Source: Isoetes taiwanensis (taxonomy: Eukaryota > Streptophyta > Lycopodiopsida > Isoetales > Isoetaceae). Taken from it: DNA of 64,000 nt. Below, in pieces: positions 23,349 through 34,990 of this stretch. The notes below the pieces were generated by a model. It was not told where the DNA came from. It did no database searches and saw nothing but the letters and a program-made list of their open reading frames with translations. Positions within the stretch are counted from its first letter, which is position 1. Each line of letters starts with the position of its first letter. Made by a program: the position numbers and the translations under genes. Location of the stretch: assembly GCA_021234155.1 (NCBI GenBank), contig JAJEKV010000033.1, positions 14,763,422 to 14,827,421 of the forward strand, written 5' to 3'.

Positions 23349-25216
23349 TCTTATATTATAATGTTATACCGTAATTCTTGGATTGGATCAAGCCCTAATT
23401 TGAATGGTCGAGATCATCTGAGTGCATCCGAAGGTCGAGATTTATTGCACGACTTACCACCACCATGATTGGTCGTACTTTGGTCTCTTAAGGGGAAAGG
23501 GTAAAGGGAAAAGGGGGGAAAGGAAAAGGGAAGAGACAAGAGAGAATGTGAAGGGCAAAAAGGCACGGGAAAAGGGAGAAAAGCAAAGGGAAAAGGGTGG
23601 GGATAAGAGAAGAGAAAAAGGCATGAAAAAATGAAAAGGGAAAGAAGAAAGAAAAGGGGAGGGGAAAAGGGTACCTGGGGAAAGGGCAGAGATAAAGTAG
23701 TAAAAGGAAGAGGAAAGGGCATGGGAAAAAAAGGAAGAAGGAAAGATTGAAGAAAGGGAAAAAGGGAGGAGAAAAAAAGAATGGAAAAATGGAAGAAAAA
23801 AAGGGCATGGGAAAAGGGAGAAAAAGAGAAGCGTTGAAGAAAGAGGAAAAAGAAAGGGAAAAATGGCATAGGAAAAGGAAAAGGAAAAGGAAAACGAAAA
23901 AGAGAGAGGGAAATGGAAGGAAAAAAGCGCATCGAGAAAAGGGGAAGAGTAAAAGAGTGGGAAAATGAGGAAGAGGGGAAAAGGGAGAACAAGAAAAAGA
24001 TGGGGAGAAAGGAAGAAATAAGGGAAAGTGAGAAGAAATAAAAAGGAAAGGGAAAAGGGGGAAAGGGAACCTGAAAAAAAGGCATGAGAAAAAGGGAAAA
24101 AGGGAAACAAGAAAAGGGAAGGGGGGAAGGGCATGAGATAAAAGGGAAGAGGAAAATGGCGGAGAAATAGAAAAAAGAAAAGGCAAAAAAAAAGGGGGAA
24201 GATAGAAAGGGTGGGGAAAAGAGGAAATGGGCATAGGAAAATAAGAAAAGAAAACAAATGTGGAAAGGCATGGGAAAAGGGAAAAGGGAAAAGGAAAAGG
24301 AAAGGAAGGAAAAAGGGCACGAGAAAAGGATCGGGAAAGTAGAAAAACAAAAAAAAAAAAAATCCATTAGAAAAGGGAAAAGGGAAGAAGCGGGGGAGCG
24401 GAGGAAAAAGGGGAAGAAAACATGAAAAGGAAAAGAGAAAAGAAAAAGGAAGGGGGAAAAGAAGAAAAAATCGCACGGGAAAAAAAGAAGTGGGAAAGGG
24501 TGGGAAATGGAGGAAAAGGGAAGCACAGGAAAAATGGAAAGAAGAAAGGGGTGGAAAAAAAGGGAAGGGAAAAAGGGCGTAAGAGAAGAGAAATGGAAAA
24601 GAAAAAATGAGGAAGAAGGGGAAAAGGGGGAGAGGGCACGGGAAAAAAGAAAAGAGGAAAATAGGAAAAGGGAAGAGAAAAAAGGGAACATAGAAATATA
24701 GGAAAAGGAAAAAGGGAAGGGAGAAAGGGTGAGGAGATGGGAAAAGGGAAGGTAAAAAGGGCATGGGAAATGGGAGGGGAAAAAGAAAAAGGGAGAAAAG
24801 GGCATCCAAAAAAAGGAAGAGTGAAAGGCTGGGAAATGGACGAGGCATGGAAAAAAGTGAAAGACTAAAAGATTGAGGAAAAGGGAAGGCATGGAAAAAG
24901 GGTGGGGAAAAGAGAAGGCGTGGAAAAAGGTGAAGGGAAAAGGAGAAGGGCATGGAAAAAGGAGAAGAAGGAAAGGGTGGGGAAAGGAGGAAAAAGGAAA
25001 GGGAAAAAGGTTATTGGAAAAAGGGAAGAGGGAAAGGAAGGAAAGAGGTGGGGAAAAATGGGAAAAAATTAAAAGAAAAAGAAGAAAAAGTGAAATACGG
25101 GATAGAGCAAAAGGGAAAGGGAAACAGAAAGGGAAAGGTATAGGGCTTTTCTCACTACACCCAAAACATTTACAAGCTCTCAACTTACGCCCAGCAATGC
25201 TGGGTACCATTACTAG
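23349..25216 (+). mobile_element. Second Helitron, enclosing a polypurine tract
   Basis: The 3' end has the hairpin CCCAGCAATGCTGGG (25190-25204), 8 bases, then CTAG at 25213-25216 followed by T. It differs from the 20351 hairpin by an AAC/AAT loop change and one arm-end base. The likely 5' end is TCTTATATTATAATG at 23349, preceded by A; this end is a guess. There is no Helitron Rep/helicase. Nearly the whole body is the purine tract. Confidence 0.5.
23487..25140 (+). repeat. 1.65-kb polypurine tract (degenerate AAAAGGG/GGGCATGGG minisatellite)
   Basis: The plus strand is almost only A and G for about 1.65 kb. Units such as GGGAAAAGGG alternate with GGGCATGGGAAAA or GGGTGGGGAAAA. Pyrimidines occur mainly in the recurring CAT and single T or C positions. 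The absence of stop codons on the minus strand produces a 612-codon open frame that is a composition artefact. Confidence 0.9.
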
Positions 25217-25689
25217 TAAAGGTAAGAAAATCATGCTTTTAGACAATAGCACAGAGATTAGCTTGCCAGGATAAACTTGGCAAAAAGCACAAAAGCAACC
25301 TTAAAAGTGGGGCCTCGATGCCAGATGCCTTGATAGTAGTGATAGATGTTCTTTTTCGGAGAATCTTTTGGTAGAATTTCCATGGTTGGAAACACATCAA
25401 GATAATTCTATTAATAATGAAATTAATAATAAAGTAAGATTTGCTTCTCATCCTGAAACAAGAGTTCCTATGATTATAATGCAAATGCAAAAATTTTATA
25501 CTTTTTCATGAGGGCGGTGAGAAGATACGGAATGGTGACCGATACATTGATAGTTAAGCCTATTGCCTCCACTCCCATCATATTACCAATGTTGCTAATC
25601 AATTTGAGGCTCGCAAAACATAAAAAATATAAACAATTTGTAAAATGACAATGGATAATATAATATTTCTTAATACAAATTAATGAGAA
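25217..25689. other. No gene recognised
   Basis: AT-rich linker. Ends near a short GAGAAT repeat (about 25685-25700) that is probably the 3' tail of the adjacent minus-strand LINE. Confidence 0.4.
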
Positions 25690-27640
25690 TGAGAATGAGA
25701 ATGATTTTTAGCGCCCATCGAGGCCAATCTACTATGGGACCCATAAGAGCGACAAACTTACTCTTATTATCGGGTTAAAACCCCGCCGAGAAAGGGTTTC
25801 GAGGGAAAACCGTGGCGCAATAAGAATGCCGGCCAAACCGCATAAGTATACATCAATGTATATATACATGTCAAGTGTGTGCCCGAGGACATAGCTGATC
25901 TCGCATGTCCATAACCCCTCGAAGGTATGATCCCAAAGACCGCACGGATGTTGTGCTCAATGTCACATGTAACGGCTGGCCGGGCCCGACCAACTCAAAG
26001 ATAAGCGCGTCCGGAATTTGATCATATGTTGGGCAACTTTGAAGGGTATGAGATTCATCCTCAATGACTCCCATTTGGCAACATTGACAGAGCCCCGTCC
26101 CGGGTGGCTCACCAATCCATCCGCCTCGCCTCAATTCGAAGATGATGTGCCCCCGTGCGAATGGAGGCAATGAATGCGTGCCTTTTATGGGCAAGTGGGT
26201 ACGCAGTAGCATTGTGGGCCTCGTTCCAATGTGGGATTTATGTGTATACTGGTAGTGTGTTGTTTTGACATGTTCAAGGGCATTGGCATCCCAAAGCTTG
26301 CCGAGGAAGCAATCGCCAAGATATTGCCTCAAGCTATGGCGATCGCCTCTGTTTGCACATGTATGCACCTGTGGTTCTCGCACATTCCATCTAGCCAACC
26401 ATTGAGCTCTCTTTTCCTGCAGAAGGCCTTGAGGAATCGCGGCCCCATTGCCATGATATAAGCTAGTTTAGGGAGACGAGCATCGCCCATATTGACCACC
26501 TACGAAAATAGACAATGTGGCGATCAAGGGCCGCCCTCCGAAAAGGCAAGAAGAACTCTCCGCAGAGAATTTGATATGGGACTGTGGACTTCACCCCCTA
26601 GTGCTCATACTAAAAGAAGGCTTTACGGACCTGCTCCAAGTCATTCCAAGTAGCAAGTGATACTACTAGGCCCCATACTTCTACCCCGTATAAAAGGACA
26701 GGGCTCACTAAGACCTTGAACAGGTGGGATCGATGGGCCCAATCATACAACTCCGCTCTATGACTATTGTTTTGCATTGCATATAGTGCCTTCCACTGCC
26801 GTCACTTTCGAGTCGTATGGATGTGTCCCGATGCATAGTAGAAGGAAACTCCACTCCCAAATATTTGTATGTGGATGCAACTTCCACATTCCGCCTCAGA
26901 ATCGAAGGAGGGGACCCTACCGACGCGTGAAGATGATATGAAAACCACCTTAGTCTTGGCGAGGTTGTGGCACATCTCCGCTTGGCGTAATGTGTCTAGG
27001 GCATCGAGATGTCGTTGCATGTCCGGCTGGTGTGTAAGCTAGAGGTCCACATCATCAAAGATATATTAACCGGTCGATGTTCTCGATAGAGAAGGTGAGC
27101 TCCATCGCCCCCATTATCGCCAACCCCGGCTCTCCAATTGATCAATGTAAAGCCCAAACAATGTTGGGGAGAGGGCATCCCCGACGTAACCCCGATACTA
27201 CTATCAAATGGTTGGCTTGTTCCGCAACCGACCCGAGCATCTTTCTTATAGCCCATTAACCGCATTTTCGCAAATCTACGGGAACCCCGGTATTGCGGTC
27301 TTGCCCATACTTTTTCCCGAGGGCGTGTCAAATGCCTTCGCGCAAAATCCACAAAGCAACAATATAGATCCCGACGGGTTCCTCGCTGTCTTCAATCGAA
27401 GTTCGCAACATGAAGATGTGGTCAATGATTGAGTGCCGGGTCCGAATCTGCTCGGGTGAGGGACCGCACCCCGCCGCTCTGCCCAGCCAGCTCGAGAATC
27501 CCAAAAAAGCGGTTTTGCAAACACCGAATCGACCATGATTGTTTGGTAATTGGTCATAAAAGTAATGGGTCACCGCCTTATAGATGCAAACGGGTGGAAG
27601 ATCAACCTTCAACAATCCGGGTTCAAATCGGTAATTTTCT
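25690..27640 (-). pseudogene. LINE reverse transcriptase, decayed
   Basis: Minus-strand pieces appear in the order of a non-LTR retrotransposon ORF2. RTRHSIIDHIFMLRTSIED (about 27455-27390) corresponds to the 'QAGFR..HST.DHIF.LR' RT block. FCAKAFDT (about 27350-27327) is the 'VDF.KAFD' catalytic region. Next come NLAKTKVVFISSS (about 26970-26935) and HIQIFGSGVSFYY ('YLG..F', about 26870-26840). CQCCQMGVIEDESHTLQSCP (about 26090-26035) is the zinc-binding segment. Several frameshifts separate them. Its 5' side ends abruptly at about 27635 against the dispersed repeat copy A, consistent with 5' truncation or insertion into that repeat. It differs from the LINE remnant at 15641-16500. Confidence 0.75.
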
Positions 27641-28460
27641 CGCAACCACCCAAATTGGAACTTTCATGCCATTTTCTTGTAGCTTATTATATGCAGACAA
27701 AGCATTCTGCACTTCAGCAATATCTGCAAGAGGATTTAATATCATTTATGATGCCATGCTAAATGTATTCAGTACCAGTTATAATGCATAATTCAACCGA
27801 ACAAGTCCAACAGATGTGATGTCAAAGACATCCACCACATCTTAGACTATTGGAGTTGGAAAAAAGACATGGTCAAAGACAACATGTTTGCTTGGTGAGA
27901 TCGAGAATAAGGAACAAGCAGATCTCAGCCTCCAGAAGTCATAGACATGGCACAACAACTTATGACCTTGCTACATGTGAGCATACAATAAATTGTAATT
28001 GTTACCAATTGGATAAACTTCATTGCACACACAATTACAAGTCTATACCTAATTAGTATGACTGATACTTAGGCAGTATTGGAAAGTGTACAAACATGAC
28101 ACAATAAAAAATACATTATAAGAAAAAGATGATACATACTTTCTCCAACAGGTTTCCCTTTGCCAAAGAAAGTAATGAATGGCACATCAAAGAAAAATGT
28201 CAGCATAATAAGGCATGCGGTGGTTAAAACTCTTAACACAAGATTGTATCAGAACCTTGCAATACGTGCTTCCCAGACATGATTGCACGCAGAGCAATAC
28301 CTATCTATCATCATAATGATGCAAATGAATTCAACTTTCTACATCATGCCATAACCACATGTCAATGATGCCTGATCCCACCTGAACTTGAGCCTGAAAG
28401 ACAATATCAAACGCATGAATAGAACTATCCAATGCCTCGTGTCCCCATTTTGCCTTAACA
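27634..28460 (-). repeat. Dispersed repeat, copy A
   Basis: Closely matches 34157-34990 in the same orientation, from ATCGGTAATTTTC to CCCCATTTTGCCTTAACAT. On the minus strand both copies contain the reading YNKLQENGMKVPIWVVA (shared near the start) and a hydrophobic exon-like reading LTTACLIMLTFFFDVPFITF near 28200-28150. The repeat therefore seems to derive from introns and exons of a gene I cannot name. Confidence 0.75.
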
Positions 28461-29105
28461 TCTAGTGCATAATCTTTAAAAGATTAGTCTTGCTTGAACA
28501 GAAACCTCCTGTTGTGAAGGGACATAAAAATATCAAGAAATGTCAATGTACCTACTTATGTTATGTTAAATACCAGGCATGCCATTTATTCGACTGTCTA
28601 TATAAAGATAAGAATCTAAAAGAAGATATTCTGAACTTTAAAAACTTGATGTTGATAACTAGGAGCAATGGATGCCTGTGGCCTGCTCCAGATGACCTTA
28701 AGGTTCACCAATTCCTTGAAGGTGCAATGGGGATTTCACAATCGTGGTCTCGTTATCACCACATCGTCAATTCTCATAGCGAAGCTTCGCATACGCCGCT
28801 TGAAGGAATGTAAACTGACACCTCCAGGCACTTCAGAAAGGATGAAAGGGAAAAATGGCAAAAATAGAAAGCAGAGGCCCCATGCAAGAGGAGGCTATTC
28901 CATGACCTTCTCCATCTATCTGCCTAATTTCTAGCCAATTTTTTAATTTTCTTAGCCTAGATAGATTTAAAAAAAAAAAAAACCAAACCAAACGATCCTA
29001 GGTTCGACATCAACCCCTGGTCAATCCCATGGGCTATATTATCAATTCGGACTCCATTTTCATGAGAATCATTGGTACTTAAAGTCCTTTAGCCTTTGAC
29101 ATTTG
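28461..29105. other. No gene recognised
   Basis: Sequence after repeat copy A. Two overlapping short plus-strand frames at 28490-28934 lack a recognisable domain. A 13-A run lies near 28970. Confidence 0.4.
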
Positions 29106-29109
29106 CATA

Positions 29110-29390
29110 CTTGTACGGCTTTAATATAAAAGATCCAGACACCTTTGCACATATGTGTCTGTCCAAACCAGTATGTCTTTAAACCTTTAAACACAAGTTC
29201 ACGATCTATGTATTTACAAACATCTATAACAGCATTTGACCTTTGCACGCACCAAGATGTCTTTAAACCTTTAAACGAAGTTCACAATCTATGTATTTAC
29301 AAACATCCGAAACAGCCTTTGACCTTTGCACAATTGTACCATTTTAATATAAAAGATCTCGACGTCTTTGTCATATATGTGTCTAAAGGC
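29110..29390. repeat. Tandem duplication with 84-bp core
   Basis: TGTCTTTAAACCTTTAAAC begins at about 29174 and again at about 29258, each followed by AAGTTCAC and TCTATGTATTTACAAACATC. Both copies are bracketed by matching TTTAATATAAAAGATC and ATATGTGTCT segments (about 29120 and 29343). Confidence 0.75.
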
Positions 29391-29973
29391 ATGCAAGGCT
29401 CGATAGCTTTACTTTAGGGTTTATTAGAGCCTACGTTAGGGTAAAGGATTTGTTTGGTCGGTCGGAAGGCATGGAAGGCATCTGGGCATCCCGATTTGCG
29501 ATTGATACAAATCGGCTAGAGTTATTGTTTTGCAAGGAACGTTTTTCGAAAGGAGCAAAGTAAAAAGCGGATTTGGACTTCCGCCCCGCCCTTTTTTAAC
29601 ACATTCTACGGAGGAATGCGTGTCGTTTTATAATTTGGGGCAAAACTACAACAGGTTTGTGGTGAGGGCATCAGGCTTAATTTGTAGCTCCCCCTCCTTC
29701 TTCATCCGCCATCAAATTAATCTGCCCTTCCATTTTTAGCTTCAAGGTCATCCTCGGCATTCTTGGTATCTGGCTCCAGTTCTTCATATTCCTCTTTCTT
29801 CAAATTTGAATTGGTTGTTTGATGCTAACATGAATTCTAATTCGAAAAAGCTCTCAAACATTAGTTCTTGGGCGAGATTGAGAGCTCTGTTCTATTATCT
29901 TTTTAAGCCGGAATACACATCACGTTGTAGGAGTTTGTTGCTGGTCGATTTGTTTGCTGGACACATGCCTTAG

Positions 29974-30730
29974 GTTTTTGATATTTTCACCAAAAAAGGG
30001 CAAGATATGGTGTTCACTGTCTATGGCGAGCATTGGAGGAGGATGAGAAGGATCATGACCGTGCCATTTTTCCCAAACAAGGTAGTCCAGCAATCTAGTT
30101 TTGCTTGGGAGTCTGAAATTAACAGTGTTATTAAGGATTTGATGGCTAAAGAAGAGGCAAAAACTACCGGAGTTGTTATCAGAAAAAGGCTGCAGCTTAT
30201 GATGTATAATATTATGTACTGGATGATGTTTGATCGAAGGTTTGAGAGGGAAGATGATCCTTTGTTTTTGAAGCTCCGGGCTTTGAATGGCGAGAGAAGT
30301 AGATTGGCCCAGAGCTTCGATTACAACTACGGAGATTTCATTCCCATTTTAAGGCCCTTTTTGAGAGGATATTTGAAACTTCGCAGTGAAGTCAAAGAAA
30401 AGAGGCTACAATTATTCAAGGCTTACTTCTTGGAAGAACGAAAGTAAGATCATTTCCTGCACTTGTAGGTTGCTTTGTTAGTATGATGGTATAACATTTA
30501 GAAACTAAATAGGCCTTGTATGAAATCATGATGTTCTTGTCTGCCAGAACTTTTAGAATTCTTTTCGTTCTTGAATATGTGTAAATTATGACTTGGGAAA
30601 ATTTTGAGTACCAAGGGCTCGATGCATTTCTTTGAGAAATGTGCAATTGAACACATTTTGGAAGCTTCGGGATAAAGGGAGATTACTGAAGATAATGTTC
30701 TATATATTGTGGAGAATATCAATGTAGTAG
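29974..30730 (+). pseudogene. Cinnamate 4-hydroxylase (CYP73A) fragment
   Basis: The intact family hydroxylates trans-cinnamate at the ER in the phenylpropanoid pathway. The exon 1 part is open from 29974 ([20 protein letters not shown]) through [20 protein letters not shown] to [13 protein letters not shown] and a donor at 30444. These are C4H signature segments. Exon 2 (about 30601-30730) reads ILSTKGSMHFFEKCAIEHIL, then EITEDNVLYIVENINV. It contains an in-frame TAA at 30673, where C4H has EKGEI. About 100 N-terminal residues (membrane anchor, proline-rich hinge) are missing. No third exon follows, so the I-helix oxygen-binding region, the ExxR motif and the heme-binding cysteine are absent. 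It cannot be an active P450. Retention of an intron shows it arose from genomic DNA, not from mRNA. Confidence 0.85.
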
Positions 30731-30889
30731 GTATATGAATAGTCCTTTCCCAGTTTTTTATGTTTCTTCACAGTTGTCAGATAAACTAACTTATTCTTGT
30801 TAGCTCAACTAACATATTATATTTTGTATTCAATCTTTTAACATCAATTGACTTATGTATTTGCTTTTTGTTTCTCAAATTACAGCTAT

Positions 30890-31605
30890 AGAACTTGGGC
30901 GACTGAAGAAACCTGGCGTGAGCAATCATCAAGAAAACTTCTTCGTGAGCAATCTACTAAAGCTGCTTCACAGGTTATCAGCTCTGTCCTATTATTTCTT
31001 TGAAGCAATCCCTTGCTCTGTATGTATAATGTAACCAAATTCCCGCCAGCATTCATCCCCTCATTACTTTTGTTGATATTTCAGATGGAAAATTTTGATT
31101 CTGTAGAGCCAGTTGCCGAAGCTGAACATACATGACAGAAGAATTTCGATTCTGTAGAGCCAGTTCAAAAGTCGTAGATGTAGCATTCCGTCTAAGATAC
31201 ACTATTCATAGTCTAAGATTCACTACTCATATTCATGGCCAAATGTTGATCCGAGATGTCGCTTGTCCATTCTGCAGCTTCCTTTACATAGATCGAGGAC
31301 CTTTTCTTGTTACAGGTATTATATTATATGTTGATAAATAACTTCTTTTCTTGTTTGCATTGGAAGTTAGCCCAATAACAATAATGAAATTAGTTATTAT
31401 TGTATGCAGGATCAACAGGAAAAATCATCAAGGATGAGATTATTAACTTTATTCCTAGCATGGCCTTGAAGCCTACAGACTTGCCTGTCTTGTTCTTCAC
31501 TCAATCAGAAAAATTTGCAGTGATCAATAAGGGATATGAAAAATTATTTCGACAAAAATATGTTCTATCAAGTAATTTTGAAGAGCTTGAACTGAACCAA
31601 TAAAA
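30890..31605 (+). CDS. Exon-like segments of an unrecognised gene
   Basis: Three stretches look like exons. 30886-30975 reads YRTWATEETWREQSSRKLLR between TTACAG and GTTATC. 31132-31316 ends at a GT. 31411-31603 reads GSTGKIIKDEIINFIPSMAL and then KPTDLPVLFFTQSEKFAVIN after TATGCAG, and ends at a TAA in NFEELELNQ. The last segment has the composition of a real C-terminal exon. I do not recognise the family. It follows the C4H remnant on the same strand but shows no P450 motif, so it is probably unrelated. Confidence 0.35.
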
Positions 31606-32039
31606 ACATAGGCAATGAGAGATATTCTAATGCAGAATTCAAGTTATTTAGCAGTGGGACCATTATTGCCATCTTATGGGAATATCACAAAGAAGGTACC
31701 TAGACTGGTTACACAAACAGAAAACAGTACAAGTGTCATGATCATGAGGCTGTTGTAGGATTTTTAAGCCATTGTGGTACAATATTTAAGAGAATATTTG
31801 TGCGAATGTGTTTAAGAGATGCTTGTACAATATTGTAAATGTATTAAGAGGTCCTACCATAAAGATCATGTTGTGTTGCATGTTCGAATTTGTTATGGCC
31901 CGAAGGGCCCAAAAATACACATTGACTCATTTAATATAGTCTCTCTCATTGTTTCTAACATTTAGTATAGTTTGTATCGTTGTTTTCTAATATGTGAAAT
32001 TCCTTCTTAAGGGCCCGAAGGGCCCAAATTTTTTTTTAA
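31606..32039. other. AT-rich linker with two GGGCCCGAAGGGCCC copies
   Basis: The palindromic 15-mer region occurs at about 31903 (with TGGCCC) and 32010. Each is followed by AAA and a TTTAATATA motif. No gene seen. Confidence 0.5.
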
Positions 32040-32497
32040 TATAGCAATCGACACATAACTATCATTAACATTAATTAATATAGACCATTGCATCCAACAC
32101 ATTTAAATCAAAATCCCCCTGAAACCCCCTTCGGTTTGGGTGCATATTCACACGGGGGGTTACGTAGGGCAGCGAGAGCCCCAAAAATACAATACATTTA
32201 CAAAATTAACACCATTAAGTACACTATCTCAAACCTTATAGTATTTTGCAAATCTTAATATACAGTATATAAAAACTTGTACATGCATACCCCACAAACG
32301 AGGATCGCTATGTACAGTCCAGATCTTGGAATAAAGGGCAAATATGCCCATCCGACAGCTCTCGTTGCCCAGAGTAACCCTCCGTGTGAATATGCACCCA
32401 AACCAAAGGGGGTTTCAGGGGGATTTTGATTTAAATGTGTTGGATGCAATGGTCTATATTAATTAATGTTAATGATAGTTATGTGTCGATTGCTATA
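32040..32497. mobile_element. Foldback element with about 155-bp inverted repeats
   Basis: 32040-32195 pairs with the reverse complement of about 32345-32497, with only a handful of mismatches. The outer ends are TATAGCAATCGACACATAAC and its complement. Both edges fall in a TA step, so a TA target duplication is possible but not proven. The loop is about 150 bp and codes for nothing recognisable. It looks like a MITE or foldback transposon. Confidence 0.8.
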
Positions 32498-34156
32498 TAT
32501 CAAAACTTTTACAAGCATCTTAGACACTTCTTTTGTTCCATTCCTTAATTTTGAGAATTTGAGTGTACCAAATAGAAGGTTTATACTATCTACGACTTCC
32601 ATGGAATCATAAGCATACGTCTTAGATCAAACCTGATTTAGAAAGCTCCACTTATTCTACTTATATCTAGACATCCTTCTAGTTTGAAACAACCACACAG
32701 GCACTGCAGTCCACACATACCTAGCAGAGTAAGCTCGTGCATAAGCAATAAGCAGCCACATGCAAGTATCCTGTTCATGGCATAGCAACAACGACTGGCA
32801 AAGCCATAACAATTATTGAAAACTTAAAAATGTAGAAGCTCATCATATTATAAAAAAGAATAACCAAACGAGCAAGAAACAGGTCAAAATCACGAGCATA
32901 TGGTAGAAATAACATCTCTTTTACCTTGCCTTTGGATCCAGGTTATAAATCTGGCTATTACCAGCCTATCCTTTTTTAAGCCTGGTACTTCCTGATGCCA
33001 GTATATTCTCTGTCGCTTAGATTAAAGCCACGTATGTATGCCATCCATATATTATTTGATGATAGTTTAAAGCCAGAGCTACTTCACAACATCCAACATA
33101 AGTTTGTTTGTGCATTTTGACCGCACCTAGTTTGTAAACCTGTATATGCATATCTATCTTGCATATTTTTCAGCTGCCACAAGCAAAGTTGGCTCTAAAA
33201 CAAGCAATAAGCATCGATATTTCTTGATGCTCTACCATTACTATCAAACTGCAAACCGATCTGCTTCATAACATAAGCCTTGAAGCAAGATCATACCTTC
33301 AGAGGCCATAGCTTAGACTGCAATAGATCATCATCTCTCTTACCATCGATCTCAAGCAAAACCCATCGATCTGGCTATGCCCTTTTGGGCGACCGTTTTG
33401 GCGCCACCATGTTTGCTGGAAAAAGCCCTAATATTTTAGTCGACCCAATATTATAGGTCTTTAGAAAATTATAAACTCCAACCAATAAGCCATTCGAAAA
33501 AACTATTGTATTTTCCAAGGCTTGTATAGTATGCAAAGGCAGCTAAATGCATATTTTCTATATTTGCTAAAAAGCTGCCACGATGGGATATTTTGAAGCC
33601 AAAAAATGCATTTCATATCATATCAATCTCTTTGTATACTAAGAAAGTCCCTAGTTTGCATTTTTGCATTTTAGCATGGTTTTGAAGATATGAAGAGCAT
33701 TTTCTCTTCTTCTTTTTGGGTTGCCCCTAGGGGGGCAAGCCTTCGTCCATGTGGGTTTATGGCATATTCCAGGTATATGCCAGTATATGCCTGGAATATG
33801 CCAATGCTTGCAAACAGGCGGTGGCCGCTGTTGCTTGGCAGCCACTTTGGAAACCAGCTAACCGGTGTTTGGTCTGATAAGATTTTCCTTGCAGATGTAA
33901 CAAGCATTGATTGTGGAGGCAGTCGGAGCCACCAAGACCAGAATAACATTTCTTGGCTACGGGTTAGCTTGCGATGATGTATCTATGAAAAAAAAGGAAC
34001 AAGCTATTTGATTATGGACTATACAAAGTTTTAGCCGCGATGCATATCTGTTCTTCCTCCCCAATAGTCGCTCCCGGAACACCACAGGACGTTCCTAGAA
34101 TGGTGAAAGTCGAAGATGATCGTTGTTAGGTGGAGTACAAAGCATCCGAAAAAATC
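32498..34156. other. No gene recognised; two hairpins
   Basis: Short frames only. Contains the inverted repeat at 33761-33802 (arms GGCATATTCCAGG and CCTGGAATATGCC) and the small hairpin GGTTGCCCCTAGGGGGGCAA near 33719. Confidence 0.45.
33761..33802. repeat. 42-bp interrupted palindrome
   Basis: Arms GGCATATTCCAGG (33761-33773) and CCTGGAATATGCC (33790-33802). The 16-bp loop has its own near-symmetry (TATATGCC/AGTATATG). Confidence 0.85.
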
Positions 34157-34990
34157 GGTAATTTTCGCAACCACCCAAATTGGAACTTTCATGCCATTTT
34201 CTTGTAGCTTATTATATGAAGATAAAACATTACGCGCCGACAATATCGCAAGAGAATTTAAAATCATTTATGATGCCATGCTAATCAGTATTAAATTACC
34301 GGTTGTGATGCATAATTCAACCGAACAAGACCAACGGATGTGATGTCAAAGACACCCACCACATCTTAGACTACTGGAGTTGAAAAAAGGACATGGTCAA
34401 AGACAACATGTTTGCTTGGTGAGATCAAGAATAAGGAACAAGTAGGTCTTAGCCTCCAGAATTCATAGACATGGCATAACAATTTATGACCTTGCTACAT
34501 GTGAGCAAACAATAAATTGTAATTGTTACCAATTGGATAAGCTTCATTGTACACGTAATTACAAGTCTATACCTAATTAGTCTGGCTGATACTTAATACT
34601 TAGGCAGTAATGGAAAGTGCACAAACATGACACAATAAAAAATACATTATAAGAAAAAGATGATATGTACTTTCTCTAATAGGTTTCTCTTTTCCAAAGA
34701 AAGTAATGGATGGCACATCAAACAAAAAAATATCAGTCTAATAAGGCATGCAGTGGTTAAAACTCTTAAAACAAGATGGTATCAGTACCTTGCAAAACGT
34801 GCCAGGCATGATTGCACACAGAGCAATGCCTATCTATCATGATAGTGATGCAAACGAATCAACCTTCCTACATCATGCATAATTACATGTCAATGATGAC
34901 TAATCCCACCTGAACTTGAGCTGGAAGGACAATAGCAAATGCATGAATAAAACTATCCAATGCCTCGTGTCCCCATTTTGCCTTAACATG
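34157..34990 (-). repeat. Dispersed repeat, copy B
   Basis: Direct-orientation copy of 27634-28460, about 6.5 kb away, differing by small indels and substitutions. On its minus strand the frame 34267-34031 includes YNKLQENGMKVPIWVVAKIT. In copy A that reading is cut by the LINE junction, so copy B shows the pre-LINE sequence on that side. Confidence 0.75.

Noticed and set aside
23414-25252. 612-codon minus-strand ORF rich in Phe, Pro, Ser and Leu, plus overlapping long frames
   Set aside because: It lies wholly on the complement of the polypurine tract, where stop codons are nearly impossible. All frames are open together and the composition is that of the repeat.
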